Shown here piece after piece: positions 28,198 through 36,574 of a DNA stretch of 64,000 nt (positions are counted from its first letter, which is position 1; each line of letters opens with the position of its first letter). The position numbers were made by a program, and so were the translations under genes. Below the pieces are notes generated by a model that was not told the origin of the DNA, did no database searches, and saw only the letters and a program-made list of their open reading frames with translations. This DNA is from Myxococcus hansupus. Lineage in GTDB: Bacteria; Myxococcota; Myxococcia; Myxococcales; Myxococcaceae. The stretch is taken from the NCBI RefSeq assembly GCF_000280925.3, contig NZ_CP012109.1:992001-1056000 (forward strand), in the 5' to 3' direction.

Positions 28198-29877
28198 TCA
28201 GAAGGGCGCGGGCCGTTCCAAGGCGATGGGCTGGCCCGTGACGGGATGTCTGAACGCGAGTGCCTCCGCGTGCAGATGCAGCCTCGTGCCCGGATGGCCG
28301 TAGAGGCGGTCTCCGACGATGGGCGCACCGAGCCCCAGCGGATGCGCCGCGTGCACACGCAGTTGATGCGTCCTCCCGGTGAGCGGGAAGAGGGCCACCT
28401 TCGTCCGGCCGTCGCGCCGTTCGAGCACGCGCCACTCCGTCACCGCGGGCTTTCCATGGACCGGGTCGTGAATCTGGCGGGGCCGGTCGTCGAGGTCCAC
28501 GCGCATGGGGAAGTCGATGGTGCCGCGCTCACCGGCGACCTCTCCGTCGACCCAGGCCACATAGCGCTTGTGGACCTGCCGCTGCGCGAACAATCGCTGA
28601 AGCGCCGCATACGTGCGCAGGTCCTTGGCGGCGACGAGCAGTCCCGAGGTGTCCAGGTCCAGCCGGTGCGCGAGCAGGACTTCGGGCGCATCGGGATACC
28701 GCGTTCGCAACCGGGCCTGCACGGAGTCCTCCACGGAGGTGTCCTTCGCGGGCACGGAGAGCAGGCCTTCGGGCTTGTCCACCACCACGAACCACTCGTC
28801 CTCGAAGAGGATGTCCAGTTCCCGCGAGGCCATCGCGCGAGGGGTGAAGGGCCGGGGGGCGGAGACGGGGAGGCCCTCCAACATGAATGGCAGCAGGGGG
28901 CCGCACTTGTCCTTGCACGCGGGGTAGTACGCGCCGCTGGCTCGGCCTCCGGCGGGAGGTGGCGCGCCCCACCAGAACTCAGCGAGCGCCAGCGGACGGA
29001 GTCCTTGGTCGAGTGCATGCGCCAGCAGCTTGGGCCCCGCGCAGTCGGCCGCGCCCGAGGGCGGTTCGCCGCCAGGGTACAGACGCCTGAGGGGCTGGCG
29101 CTCGCCCCGGGCATTGGGCACCACGTAGGTGTCGTGCAGGCGCTTCATCAGGGCTCGGCAGACGAAGAGCCGCAGTCGCTCCATGGCGCGCAGCCGGCGC
29201 TCCAGCCGTGTCCGCTGAGGCGTGAGCAAGCGCAGCGCTTCATCGTGAGCCGCTTCCAGTCTGCGCAGCTCGGCCTTGTCGCCGCGGCTCTCCTGGTCGA
29301 GCGCGTGCAGTGCCGTGCGCCGCGACTCCGCGTCCAACGCCGCTGACGCGGTGAGCTCCGCGCGCCGCGCATGGCGTTGCTTGCGGCGGGCCTCATGGTC
29401 TGCGCGCATCCGAGCACGGGCCGCTGCGTGGTTCGCGGTCAGCGCATCGTGCGCGACCCGCGTGGACACAAGCTCCTCCGAGGACCGGAACGCTTCCTCG
29501 CGCGCCCACAGTCCTTTCACCTGGGCTTCGCCCGCCGGTTCCAGTTGCTCGCGAGCGTCCCGTTGGAAGAGGGGCGGCACGAATCCAGAGACGTCCCAAC
29601 GTCCGGCGAGCATCCCGGAGAAGGCGCGCAGGAAACCCACGCGTCCGTCGGGCGCCTGGGCGACAAGGACGCCGAACATCTTCCCGCCCTCGGCCGAGTC
29701 GAGGCACGACGCTGGCAATCCAGGCGCGATGTCCCCCGCCCGCAGCGCGGCCTGGAGCAGCTCCGCGGCCCGCCTCGCGAGCGCATGGGGCGCACCCTCG
29801 TCGAAGGGATGGGGGAAGCTCCCGGGCAGGTGCTCGGTGAGGGGCTGCGGCTCGAAGGGCGTGAACCACGTTTCCAC
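28198..29877 (-). CDS. RluA-family pseudouridine synthase with long N-terminal extension
   Basis: The protein has 559 residues and a GTG start at 29877. The C-terminal 220 residues are the RluA catalytic domain: ILFEDEWFVVVDKPEGLLSV, then AHRLDLDTSGLLV with the catalytic Asp, RYVAWVDG, and LTGRTHQLRVH. The N-terminal 330 residues contain a long charged helical region (ARARMRADHEARRKQRHARR) and a WWGAPPPAGGR...CKDKCGPLL segment. That architecture occurs in longer RluA homologues. It isomerises uridines in rRNA or tRNA; the site is not inferable. It may be transcribed with the THUMP methyltransferase upstream. Confidence 0.9.
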   Translation of the reverse strand: METWFTPFEPQPLTEHLPGSFPHPFDEGAPHALARRAAELLQAALRAGDIAPGLPASCLDSAEGGKMFGVLVAQAPDGRVGFLRAFSGMLAGRWDVSGFVPPLFQRDAREQLEPAGEAQVKGLWAREEAFRSSEELVSTRVAHDALTANHAAARARMRADHEARRKQRHARRAELTASAALDAESRRTALHALDQESRGDKAELRRLEAAHDEALRLLTPQRTRLERRLRAMERLRLFVCRALMKRLHDTYVVPNARGERQPLRRLYPGGEPPSGAADCAGPKLLAHALDQGLRPLALAEFWWGAPPPAGGRASGAYYPACKDKCGPLLPFMLEGLPVSAPRPFTPRAMASRELDILFEDEWFVVVDKPEGLLSVPAKDTSVEDSVQARLRTRYPDAPEVLLAHRLDLDTSGLLVAAKDLRTYAALQRLFAQRQVHKRYVAWVDGEVAGERGTIDFPMRVDLDDRPRQIHDPVHGKPAVTEWRVLERRDGRTKVALFPLTGRTHQLRVHAAHPLGLGAPIVGDRLYGHPGTRLHLHAEALAFRHPVTGQPIALERPAPF

Positions 29878-29982
29878 GGCGCTGCGTTACCACGGCAGGG
29901 GTGGAGGGGCCCACCGGGAGTCTGTCGCGCGTGGAACTCGGAGGCGCCACGCCGTCGGGTCGAGGGGCCGTCCTCACGGAAC

Positions 29983-30188
29983 GTCAGCGCGAGCCGAAAT
30001 CCGCCACGGGGCACGCAGGCGTCCGCTTGCACCGGCAGGCTCCGTGCGCTGAGCCGGCGCGAGGCAGTGCCCCGCACCACCGTGTTGGGACGCTCAGCGG
30101 CTCACCGCCGGAGGTCAGCGCGAGCCGAGGTCCGCGAGCAGCAGCCGGCACCGAAGCCCGCCATTGCGCACCGGCAGGCTCCGCGCGC
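29983..30188. repeat. Imperfect duplication of the 3' end of the THUMP methyltransferase gene
   Basis: Block A (29983-30049) repeats the end of the methyltransferase gene, block B (30114-30188). Both begin with the same 15-mer GTCAGCGCGAGCCGA, contain the same 15-mer CACCGGCAGGCTCCG and then GCGC, with diverged sequence between. Translated on the minus strand, block A still reads ARSLPV like the gene. Block A lies in the 237-bp gap before the pseudouridine synthase gene and is probably a relic of partial duplication. I see no gene there. Confidence 0.6.
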
Positions 30189-31266
30189 CCGTCAGGCCCA
30201 ACGCCTTCACCAGCCCCGCGTCATCGGGGAGGATGACCGCCCCACGCCACCCGGCGAAGCCCGTGCGCAGCGTATGCCCCAGTGCCCGGTACAGCTCCGG
30301 GAGGTCCTCGGCTTCGCCCACGCGCTTGCCGTAGGGCGGATTCGCCACCACCAACCCGGGCCCGCCCACGGGCGCCTTCAGCGTCCGCAGGTCCTGTCGC
30401 TCCAGCGCGAGCGTCACCCCCGCGCGTCGGGCGTTGCGCCGCGCCGTGCCCAGCGAACCCGCGTTGAGGTCGTAGCCATGAATCGCCGCGCTCGGAGACG
30501 CCAGCGCCTCCGCCTCCACGCGCGCCTTGCGGCGAGCCCAGTCCTCGGCGGAGAAGGAAGGGAAGCTCTCGAACGCGAAGGCACGCAGCACCCCCGGCGC
30601 CCGGCGCATGGACATCCAGGCGCCCTCCACCAGGAAGGTGCCCGAGCCACACATCGGGTCCACGAGCGGCTCCTGGCCGGTGTACCCCGCGAGCCGGAGG
30701 ATGCCCGCCGCCAGCGTCTCGCGGAGCGGCGCGCGGCTGACCTCCTGCCGATAACCCCGGCGATGCAGCGCCTCGCCCGTGGTGTCGGCGCTCACGGTGA
30801 ACACGTCACGGTCCACGCGCACCAGCAACGTCAGGCCGGGACCGCCACCGTCATCATCGAGCGGCCCCGCTTCCTCCACTGACGGCAGGTCCCAGGCATA
30901 GGCCGCCGCGTCGAACACGACGTCCGGGCCCGGCACCGGCGAGCGATGCATGCTCACCGACAACCTGGGAGCCGAGGCCTTGCTCCAGACCCGAGACAGG
31001 TCGAGCGCCTTCAGCCGGTCCGCCAGGGTGTCGGAGTCCCCGGCCCGGAAGCTCCCGAGCCGCAGCAGGACACGGCTGGCGCAGCGCAGGCGCAGGTTGG
31101 CGTCCTGATGGAGCCCTGGGGGACCTTCCAGCTCCACACCGCCCTCCACGAGGCGAGGCCGCCAGCCCAGCGCGGAGGCCTCCGCTTCCAGGGCGGGCTC
31201 CAGGCCGGGGAGGGTGGAGACAAAGAGCTGTTCGTCAGTGGGCGCGCGCGTCACGGGAAGCGCCAT
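30115..31266 (-). CDS. THUMP-domain class I SAM-dependent RNA methyltransferase
   Basis: The protein has 383 residues, starting at ATG 31266. The N-terminal THUMP-type RNA-binding region begins LFVSTLPGLEPALEAEASAL. It is followed by a Rossmann methyltransferase domain with LVDPMCGSGTFLVEGA, IHGYDLNAGSLGTARRN and the catalytic VVANPPYGKRVG. This is the RlmL/RlmK-N / Trm14 type, which makes N2-methylguanosine in rRNA or tRNA. Length fits the family core. It lies 34 nt after plsC on the same strand. The substrate RNA is uncertain. Confidence 0.9.
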   Translation of the reverse strand: MALPVTRAPTDEQLFVSTLPGLEPALEAEASALGWRPRLVEGGVELEGPPGLHQDANLRLRCASRVLLRLGSFRAGDSDTLADRLKALDLSRVWSKASAPRLSVSMHRSPVPGPDVVFDAAAYAWDLPSVEEAGPLDDDGGGPGLTLLVRVDRDVFTVSADTTGEALHRRGYRQEVSRAPLRETLAAGILRLAGYTGQEPLVDPMCGSGTFLVEGAWMSMRRAPGVLRAFAFESFPSFSAEDWARRKARVEAEALASPSAAIHGYDLNAGSLGTARRNARRAGVTLALERQDLRTLKAPVGGPGLVVANPPYGKRVGEAEDLPELYRALGHTLRTGFAGWRGAVILPDDAGLVKALGLTGARSLPVRNGGLRCRLLLADLGSR

Positions 31267-31300
31267 TGTCCGCGTCCCAGCGCGCGCCGCAATGCCTCAT

Positions 31301-32101
31301 TCAGGGCGCGGGTGCGGAAGGCCGCTGCCAGTCCGGCGCGGAGGCCGCGGGCGGCGGGTCGTCGGCGTAGACGCCCCGGTACCTGTCCGGCAGCAGCGCG
31401 GCGACCTTGCTCATCATCGCGTCCACCAGCGCCTGCCGGGGGTCCTCGGCGCTCGCCACCTGGGCGTCCAGGTCCTCCACGCGGAAGGGGGGGCCGAAGC
31501 GGACGAAGACGTCCGCCTGGAACAGCCGTTCTCCGCCCATGTCGGAGTCGTTGATGGGCATCAGTTGCTCGGTGCCCTGGAGCGCCACCGGCACCACGGG
31601 GACGCCCGCGCGCCGGGCAATCAAGGACAGGCCCTTCTTCGCCTGGGTGAGCGTGCCGGTGCGGCTGCGAGCGCCCTCCGGGAAGATGAGCACGGACTTG
31701 CCGGCCTTGAGCGTCTCCAGGGCCCGCCGCATGGCCTCGATGTCGGGCGAGTTGGGGCGGATGGCGATGGTCTCCATCGTCTCCGACGCCAGGCGCGTCA
31801 TCACCGTGCTCTGCAGCTTCACCCCGGCCAGGAAGACGACCTTGCGCGGCCGGAAGGCCCGGTCCAGCGTGAAGCCGTCCGCGTTGGACAGGTGGTTGCA
31901 GATGAAGAGGCAGGGCTGGTCCGGGATGTTCTCCCGTCCGAGGACCTGCTCCCGGGCCAGGGCATTCCAGACGCCGTCCATCAACACGCGGACCGCCTGC
32001 TGGCGGGGGCCGTCGGGCAGCTTCGACAACAGGAAGAAGAGAGTGCGCAGCACGGGTCGATTGCCTCTGGCTTGGGGGACGGTCGCCCCCCAGGCCCTCA
32101 A
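31301..32101 (-). CDS. 1-acyl-sn-glycerol-3-phosphate acyltransferase (PlsC family)
   Basis: The protein has 266 residues. Motif I is CNHLSNADGF (NHx4D), motif III is LIFPEGARSR, and VPVVPVALQGTE is motif IV. A hydrophobic segment near the N-terminus (RTLFFLLSKL) suits membrane association. The enzyme should acylate lysophosphatidate or a similar acceptor. A TTG at 32101 has AAGGTGG upstream and was chosen; GTG 32053 is the alternative. The C-terminus adds a Pro/Ala tail. It heads a run with the THUMP methyltransferase. Confidence 0.9.
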   Translation of the reverse strand: MRAWGATVPQARGNRPVLRTLFFLLSKLPDGPRQQAVRVLMDGVWNALAREQVLGRENIPDQPCLFICNHLSNADGFTLDRAFRPRKVVFLAGVKLQSTVMTRLASETMETIAIRPNSPDIEAMRRALETLKAGKSVLIFPEGARSRTGTLTQAKKGLSLIARRAGVPVVPVALQGTEQLMPINDSDMGGERLFQADVFVRFGPPFRVEDLDAQVASAEDPRQALVDAMMSKVAALLPDRYRGVYADDPPPAASAPDWQRPSAPAP

Positions 32102-32273
32102 CGTTCCACCTTCAGATGTAGTTCCGAAGGAGGTCGTCCGTCAGCACCTACACCGTCCGCCGCCCTGGCTGCCAGACAGGCCGTCGTACAGCCAACGCTC
32201 ATTTCGGACCGGGGGGCGGGGTAGTCATGCATTGCCGTCTGCGCGCGGCCACGGCTTGGGCTATGGGAGACGC

Positions 32274-33164
32274 ATGAGTTCGGTCGAAGCCCGCGCGTCC
32301 CGCGCGAAAAAGCCAGTGGAGTACGAGGTCACCGTCGACCACGTGCGCATGGACACGCATGACACGGCGACGCTCTTCCTCGATTTCGGCGGCGTGCCGC
32401 TGGACTACAAGGCCGGGCAGTTCCTCAACATCGACCCGCACCAGTTCCCAGCCCTGGCGCGCCTGTCGTCCTATCTCCAGGAGCAGAAGGGGCGAAAGGA
32501 GCCGCAGCGCTCCTACTCGCTCGCCTCCGCGCCGCACGAGCCGCTGGTGGCCATCACCGTGAAGGACGAGGAGTTCATCCCCGGCCTCACCCGCTATCCG
32601 CCCCTGCTGTCGCCCTACCTCGTGCACGGCCGGCTCACCGGCGCGCGCATGAAGGTGATGGCCTTCATGGGGCCCTTCGTGCTCCCCGACGACGTGGAGG
32701 AGCGCACCGGCCACATCGTCCACCTGGTGGCGGGCTCGGGCGCGGTGCCCAACTTCGCCATCCTCAAGGACGCGCTCCACCGGGGCCTGAAGCCGCGTCA
32801 CACCTTCGTCTTCTCCAACAAGACGTGGGGCGACGTCCTCTACGGCGAGGAGCTGGCCGCGCTGGAGCGCCAGCACCCGGACCGCGTCCGCGTGGTGCAC
32901 ACGCTGACGCGGGAGACGGATGACGCACGCTACGGGCACAACGTGCGCAAGGGCCGCGTGGGCCAGGCGCTGTTGGAGGAGCTGATTCAGGACCGTGACA
33001 CGTGCCTGGTGTACGCGTGCGGCCCCGCAATCACGCCGTGGGACCGGCGCAAGGCGCTGGAGACGCGCACGCCCTCCACGCCGCGCTTCATCGAGACGGT
33101 GCTGGGCCATCTCCACGCGCTCGGCATCGAGGACAAGCGCATCAAGCGAGAGACATACGGTTAG
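32274..33164 (+). CDS. FAD/NAD(P)-binding oxidoreductase (ferredoxin reductase family)
   Basis: The protein has 296 residues, with ATG 32274 preceded by GGGAG. Features are DYKAGQFLNI and the flavin-binding RSYSLASAP (RxYS). These are followed by HIVHLVAGSGAVPNFAILK for the pyridine nucleotide and a C-terminal LVYACGPAITPW. This is the ferredoxin-NADP reductase fold without a fused ferredoxin domain, so an external electron partner is needed. The partner and pathway are unknown. Its last 23 bases overlap the end of the convergent histidine kinase gene. Confidence 0.88.
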   Translation: MSSVEARASRAKKPVEYEVTVDHVRMDTHDTATLFLDFGGVPLDYKAGQFLNIDPHQFPALARLSSYLQEQKGRKEPQRSYSLASAPHEPLVAITVKDEEFIPGLTRYPPLLSPYLVHGRLTGARMKVMAFMGPFVLPDDVEERTGHIVHLVAGSGAVPNFAILKDALHRGLKPRHTFVFSNKTWGDVLYGEELAALERQHPDRVRVVHTLTRETDDARYGHNVRKGRVGQALLEELIQDRDTCLVYACGPAITPWDRRKALETRTPSTPRFIETVLGHLHALGIEDKRIKRETYG

Positions 33165-34785
33165 GCACCAGCGGCAGCCACAGCTCGAAGCGGGCGCCGC
33201 CACGCGGCCGGCTGCTGGCGCGCACGCTGCCTTCGTGGGCCAGCACCACGCGCCGGACGATGGCGAGCCCCAGGCCCCGGCCATTGGCGCGCGTCAGGAA
33301 GAAGGGCTGGAAGACGCGCTGCGGGTCCACGTCGGGGATGCCGGGGCCTTCGTCCTCCACCACCAGGCGCACGCCGCCGTTCGCAGGCTCCACCGTCATG
33401 CGCACCTTGCCGCCCGCGGGCGACGCCTGCACCGCGTTGCGCACCAGGTGCGTCACCGCGAGCTGCAACAGCGTCTCATCCCCTTCGAGTGACGGCGTCT
33501 CCGCGGCCTCGTCCACGCTGAAGCGCAGCGTGGGCGCGTCCGGCGGGCCGTGCATCTGCCCCAGCGCGCGCCGCACCAGCTCGCCCAACTGGAGCGGACG
33601 GGGGCGCGGCTCCAGCGGGCGCACCACGTCCAGCAGGTCCCGGACGATGTCCTCCAGCCGGATGGCCTCCTCCTCCAACATGCCCACCGCGGCCTGCCCC
33701 GTGGGGCCCAGGTGGGCCTCGCGGCGGAGCACCGCCACCGCGTTGAGGATGGCGCCCAGCGGGTTGCGGACCTCGTGGGCCACCACGCCCGCGGCCTCGC
33801 CCAGCACCTCCAGCCGCTCGCGCGCGACCAGCTCGTCCTGGAGCCGGGAGACCTCCTCCAGCCGCACCGCGGATGTCTCGTGGTGGCGCACGTTCTCCAG
33901 CGCGCCGCCCACCAACTGCGCGAACAGCTCCAGGGTGCTGGCGCCCGCCGGGGTGAGCGCGGGGCCCTGCACCGAGAGCACGCCGTAGGGATGACCCTCC
34001 ACGAGGATGGGCGCGTCCAGGCCCCGGCTGTCGGGAGGGTGGAGGCGGCGGAAGGTGCCCACCGCGTCGGGCGTCGTCTGGATGTAACGGGCCACGCCGA
34101 GCATGTCGTGGTGGAAGGCCGCCTTGCGCCGCTCGAGCACCTCCAGGAAGTGCGGCATGGCGGCGCCTGGAATCCGCACGTCCCGCAGGGGCATGCCGTA
34201 CATCTGCTCGGCCTCGGCCTCGCTGAAGGGATGCTGGCGCATGGGCCCGTGTCCGAACGTGTCGCCGTCCAGGTGCATGACGGACACCGCGAAGCCCTGG
34301 CGGAACACGGCGTCCACCGCCGTCTCCAGCACCGACCGCTCGTCACGGCAGCGCAACATCGTCGACGCGGCGGCCACCAGCGCCTCGGTGAGGCGCCGCA
34401 CGGAGTCCTCCGCGTCCGCGTCCATCAGCACCACCACCCGCTCCTCCGGGTGGGCGCCGGGGGCGTAGCGCATCGACAGGGTTCGCTGTGTTCCATCCGC
34501 CCGGTGGATGCGCATCCACAAGGGGCCATCGGGCAGCGGCTCGCCTCGCGCGACGGCCTCGTACATCGCCGACACCCGGTCGCGCTCCTCGGGCACGAAG
34601 CGGCGGATGTTCTCGGAGACGGTGGCGGCCAGCAGCTCCGCGCAGGGGACACCCAGCAAGGAGGCGAGCGCCGCGTTGACCCGCAACACCTGCTCGCCGC
34701 GGAGGACAGCGGTGGGGATGGGCAGTGTTTCGAGCAGCCGGTAGTCGGTGGACACGGCGGTCATCCTCTGGGGCCGCTTCGCCAT
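33142..34785 (-). CDS. PAS-GAF sensor histidine kinase
   Basis: The protein has about 547 residues from ATG 34785; ATG 34764 is an alternative. A PAS domain (RLLETLPIPTAVLRGEQVLRV, about 12-130) and a GAF domain (AAASTMLRCRDERSVLETAV, about 145-310) precede HisKA. That has the phospho-acceptor His in VVAHEVRNPLGAILNAV. The ATPase domain has LVRNAVQAS, DEGPGIPDVD and GRGLGLAIV. There are no membrane segments, so it is likely cytosolic. A partner regulator is not adjacent. It lies divergent from a tiny membrane-protein gene. Confidence 0.9.
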   Translation of the reverse strand: MAKRPQRMTAVSTDYRLLETLPIPTAVLRGEQVLRVNAALASLLGVPCAELLAATVSENIRRFVPEERDRVSAMYEAVARGEPLPDGPLWMRIHRADGTQRTLSMRYAPGAHPEERVVVLMDADAEDSVRRLTEALVAAASTMLRCRDERSVLETAVDAVFRQGFAVSVMHLDGDTFGHGPMRQHPFSEAEAEQMYGMPLRDVRIPGAAMPHFLEVLERRKAAFHHDMLGVARYIQTTPDAVGTFRRLHPPDSRGLDAPILVEGHPYGVLSVQGPALTPAGASTLELFAQLVGGALENVRHHETSAVRLEEVSRLQDELVARERLEVLGEAAGVVAHEVRNPLGAILNAVAVLRREAHLGPTGQAAVGMLEEEAIRLEDIVRDLLDVVRPLEPRPRPLQLGELVRRALGQMHGPPDAPTLRFSVDEAAETPSLEGDETLLQLAVTHLVRNAVQASPAGGKVRMTVEPANGGVRLVVEDEGPGIPDVDPQRVFQPFFLTRANGRGLGLAIVRRVVLAHEGSVRASSRPRGGARFELWLPLVPNRMSLA

Positions 34786-34883
34786 CCGCAAGCGAACTTC
34801 CGCGGTGTCAGGTGCGGCGGACGCAATGGGTTTTCCCGCACCCCGTATGGAGGGGCGAGGGGCAACACTCGGAGGGCACGACA

Positions 34884-34994
34884 ATGAACTTCATGAACCT
34901 GATGGACCGCGATGACCTGGAGTTGAAGGCTGTCATGGCCGTGATGGCGGCCTTCGTGCTGACGGGGGCCGTCTTCCTGGGGCAGATGCTCTGA
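34884..34994 (+). CDS. 36-residue single-pass membrane protein
   Basis: The sequence MNFMNLMDRDDLELKAVMAV is followed by a hydrophobic stretch (MAAFVLTGAVFLG) and ends QML. A strong ribosome-binding site, GGAGG at 34871-34875, lies eight bases before the ATG. The acidic N-terminal segment would sit on one side of the membrane. It fills the gap between the divergent kinase gene and the convergent PilZ gene. The family is not recognised. Codon choice (GAC, CTG, GTG) is like neighbouring genes. Confidence 0.65.
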   Translation: MNFMNLMDRDDLELKAVMAVMAAFVLTGAVFLGQML

Positions 34995-35007
34995 GCGGCG
35001 CTGGGGA

Positions 35008-36102
35008 CTACTTCTTCTTCTCCTTCGCGCGAGCCAGATACTTCTGCACGAACTCCTTCTCCTCCGGGCGAAGGTGGCTCAGACGCAACCCGTAGCCGCG
35101 CGGGTTCTTTCCGTCTTCCAGTGAGTTTTCCCAGATGACGGCGCTGCGGAGCGTGATGACCCGCAGGGGGTCGTCGAAGCGCAGGGTCAGCTCCACCTGC
35201 GTCCCCAGCCGCAGCGGCTTGTCCGTGGCGATGAAGAGTCCGCCAGAGGACAGGTTGATGATGCGGTGGTCGGTGAAGATGCCCGCGTTCTGCAGCGTCA
35301 CCTTCACGTCCGCGTGGATGCGGTCGTCCGAGCGGCGCTCGAGTCCGACGAACTCGGCGCTGGAGTAGGTGGGCGCGGCCGCCGCCCGGCGGACAGAGGG
35401 TGCCGGGGGCGGCGGTGCGGGCGTGGGCGCGATGGGGGCCCGGGCCATCACTGGCGCGGCCTGCACGGGGCGCGGCGCGGGGGCGGCGGTCATCACCGGC
35501 GCAGGCGCGGCGGCCATCACCGGCGCGCGCGCCGCGGCGGCGGGCGAGGCCTGCACCACCGGCGGCGGCCGGGGCGGCGCGGGCGGCTGTGCATGCGGCA
35601 CGGCGTGCATGACCGGCGGAGGCGGCCGTGGGGGCTGCGTCGCCTGGGCCCACGAGGCCTCCGCTTCCCGCATGCGTCGCGACAGGAAGTCGAAAATCTC
35701 CGCCGACACCTTCTTCAACTCCGGATGGGTCTCCGGCGCGATGTGGTCCGGCGTGAAGCGCTTGGCCATGCGGAAGTAGGCCAGGCGCAGCTCGTCCAGG
35801 TTGGAGGTGGGCTTGAGGCCGAACACCTCGTGGACGGGCAGGTTCTGCATGGCGCGCATCTGCGCGCGCAGCCGCTCCGCCTGCTGCAGCTCCACGGAGG
35901 GCGAGGGCCGCGCGCTGGCGAGCAAGTCGCTCAGCTCGGGCAGCTCCGGGAGCGTCACCCAATGGGTTCCGTCCCGCGAGGCGCGCACCGCGGCCTTCAA
36001 GCGTCCGGAGGCAATCAACTCCCGGAGGGCTTGGAGCGCCAGGGGCCCCAGCACACGCCCGAGATTGTCCGCTACCCAGTAACCGACAACAGGAGACGAC
36101 AC
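35008..36102 (-). CDS. GYF-like / degenerate J-like / PilZ-domain fusion protein
   Basis: The protein has 364 residues, with a GTG start at 36102 and GAGGTG upstream. Residues 5-55 resemble a GYF_2 domain (YWVADNLGRVLGPLALQALR). Residues about 88-150 look like a J-domain (VHEVFGLKPTSNLDELRLAYFRMAKRF), but the diagnostic HPD is TPD, so DnaK stimulation is unlikely. A roughly 90-residue Pro/Ala linker leads to a PilZ domain (ERRSDDRIHADVKV, then INLSSGGLFI). PilZ domains often bind c-di-GMP through RxxxR and DxSxxG; here the second motif is NLSSGG. It follows the response-regulator gene by 15 nt. Confidence 0.85.
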   Translation of the reverse strand: MSSPVVGYWVADNLGRVLGPLALQALRELIASGRLKAAVRASRDGTHWVTLPELPELSDLLASARPSPSVELQQAERLRAQMRAMQNLPVHEVFGLKPTSNLDELRLAYFRMAKRFTPDHIAPETHPELKKVSAEIFDFLSRRMREAEASWAQATQPPRPPPPVMHAVPHAQPPAPPRPPPVVQASPAAAARAPVMAAAPAPVMTAAPAPRPVQAAPVMARAPIAPTPAPPPPAPSVRRAAAAPTYSSAEFVGLERRSDDRIHADVKVTLQNAGIFTDHRIINLSSGGLFIATDKPLRLGTQVELTLRFDDPLRVITLRSAVIWENSLEDGKNPRGYGLRLSHLRPEEKEFVQKYLARAKEKKK

Positions 36103-36117
36103 GCAGACACCTCGGGG

Positions 36118-36492
36118 TCAGTGAGCCAACGCCTGGCGCACGGCCGAGGCGATCTCAAGCGGATGGAAGGGCTTGCCCACGAAGCCCACGGCGCCTGCCG
36201 CCATGGCCTGCTCCACGACGGGCTCCGCATCCATGCTGCTGATGACCAACACCCGCGTGGTGGGCGACACCGTCTTGATGGCGCCCAACACCTCCAGGCC
36301 GCTCTTCTTCGGCATGAACAAGTCGAGGAACATCACCGCCGGCTTCTCGCGCGCGGCGACCGCCAGTCCTTCCTCGCCGTCCGCGGCCTCGAGCAGACGC
36401 AGCTCGATGCCCGTGTCGGCGATGACGTCCTTGAGGATACGGCGCACGAAACTGTCGTCATCGACGAGCAGCAGGGTCGGGGTGTCGGACAT
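36118..36492 (-). CDS. Single-domain response regulator
   Basis: This 124-residue receiver starts at ATG 36492 (MSDTPTLLLVDDDSFVRRIL). The phospho-acceptor Asp is in VMFLDLFMPKKSG, Ser in LVISSMD and Lys in FVGKPFHP. All receiver residues are present and there is no output domain. It is probably co-transcribed with the GYF/PilZ gene 15 nt downstream, which suggests that the pair passes a phospho-signal to a c-di-GMP-type effector (inference). Confidence 0.88.
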   Translation of the reverse strand: MSDTPTLLLVDDDSFVRRILKDVIADTGIELRLLEAADGEEGLAVAAREKPAVMFLDLFMPKKSGLEVLGAIKTVSPTTRVLVISSMDAEPVVEQAMAAGAVGFVGKPFHPLEIASAVRQALAH

Positions 36493-36574
36493 GGTTGGAG
36501 ATGATACTTGGACCGCGCAACATCCGCGCGGGGACATGGGGCGCCTGCCCGCCTTTTTGGGTTAAGGGGTGAGC

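Noticed and set aside
29517-30080. Minus-strand open frame upstream of the pseudouridine synthase gene
   Set aside because: It overlaps the N-terminal part of that gene in another frame, and only the short ARSLPV relic has meaning.
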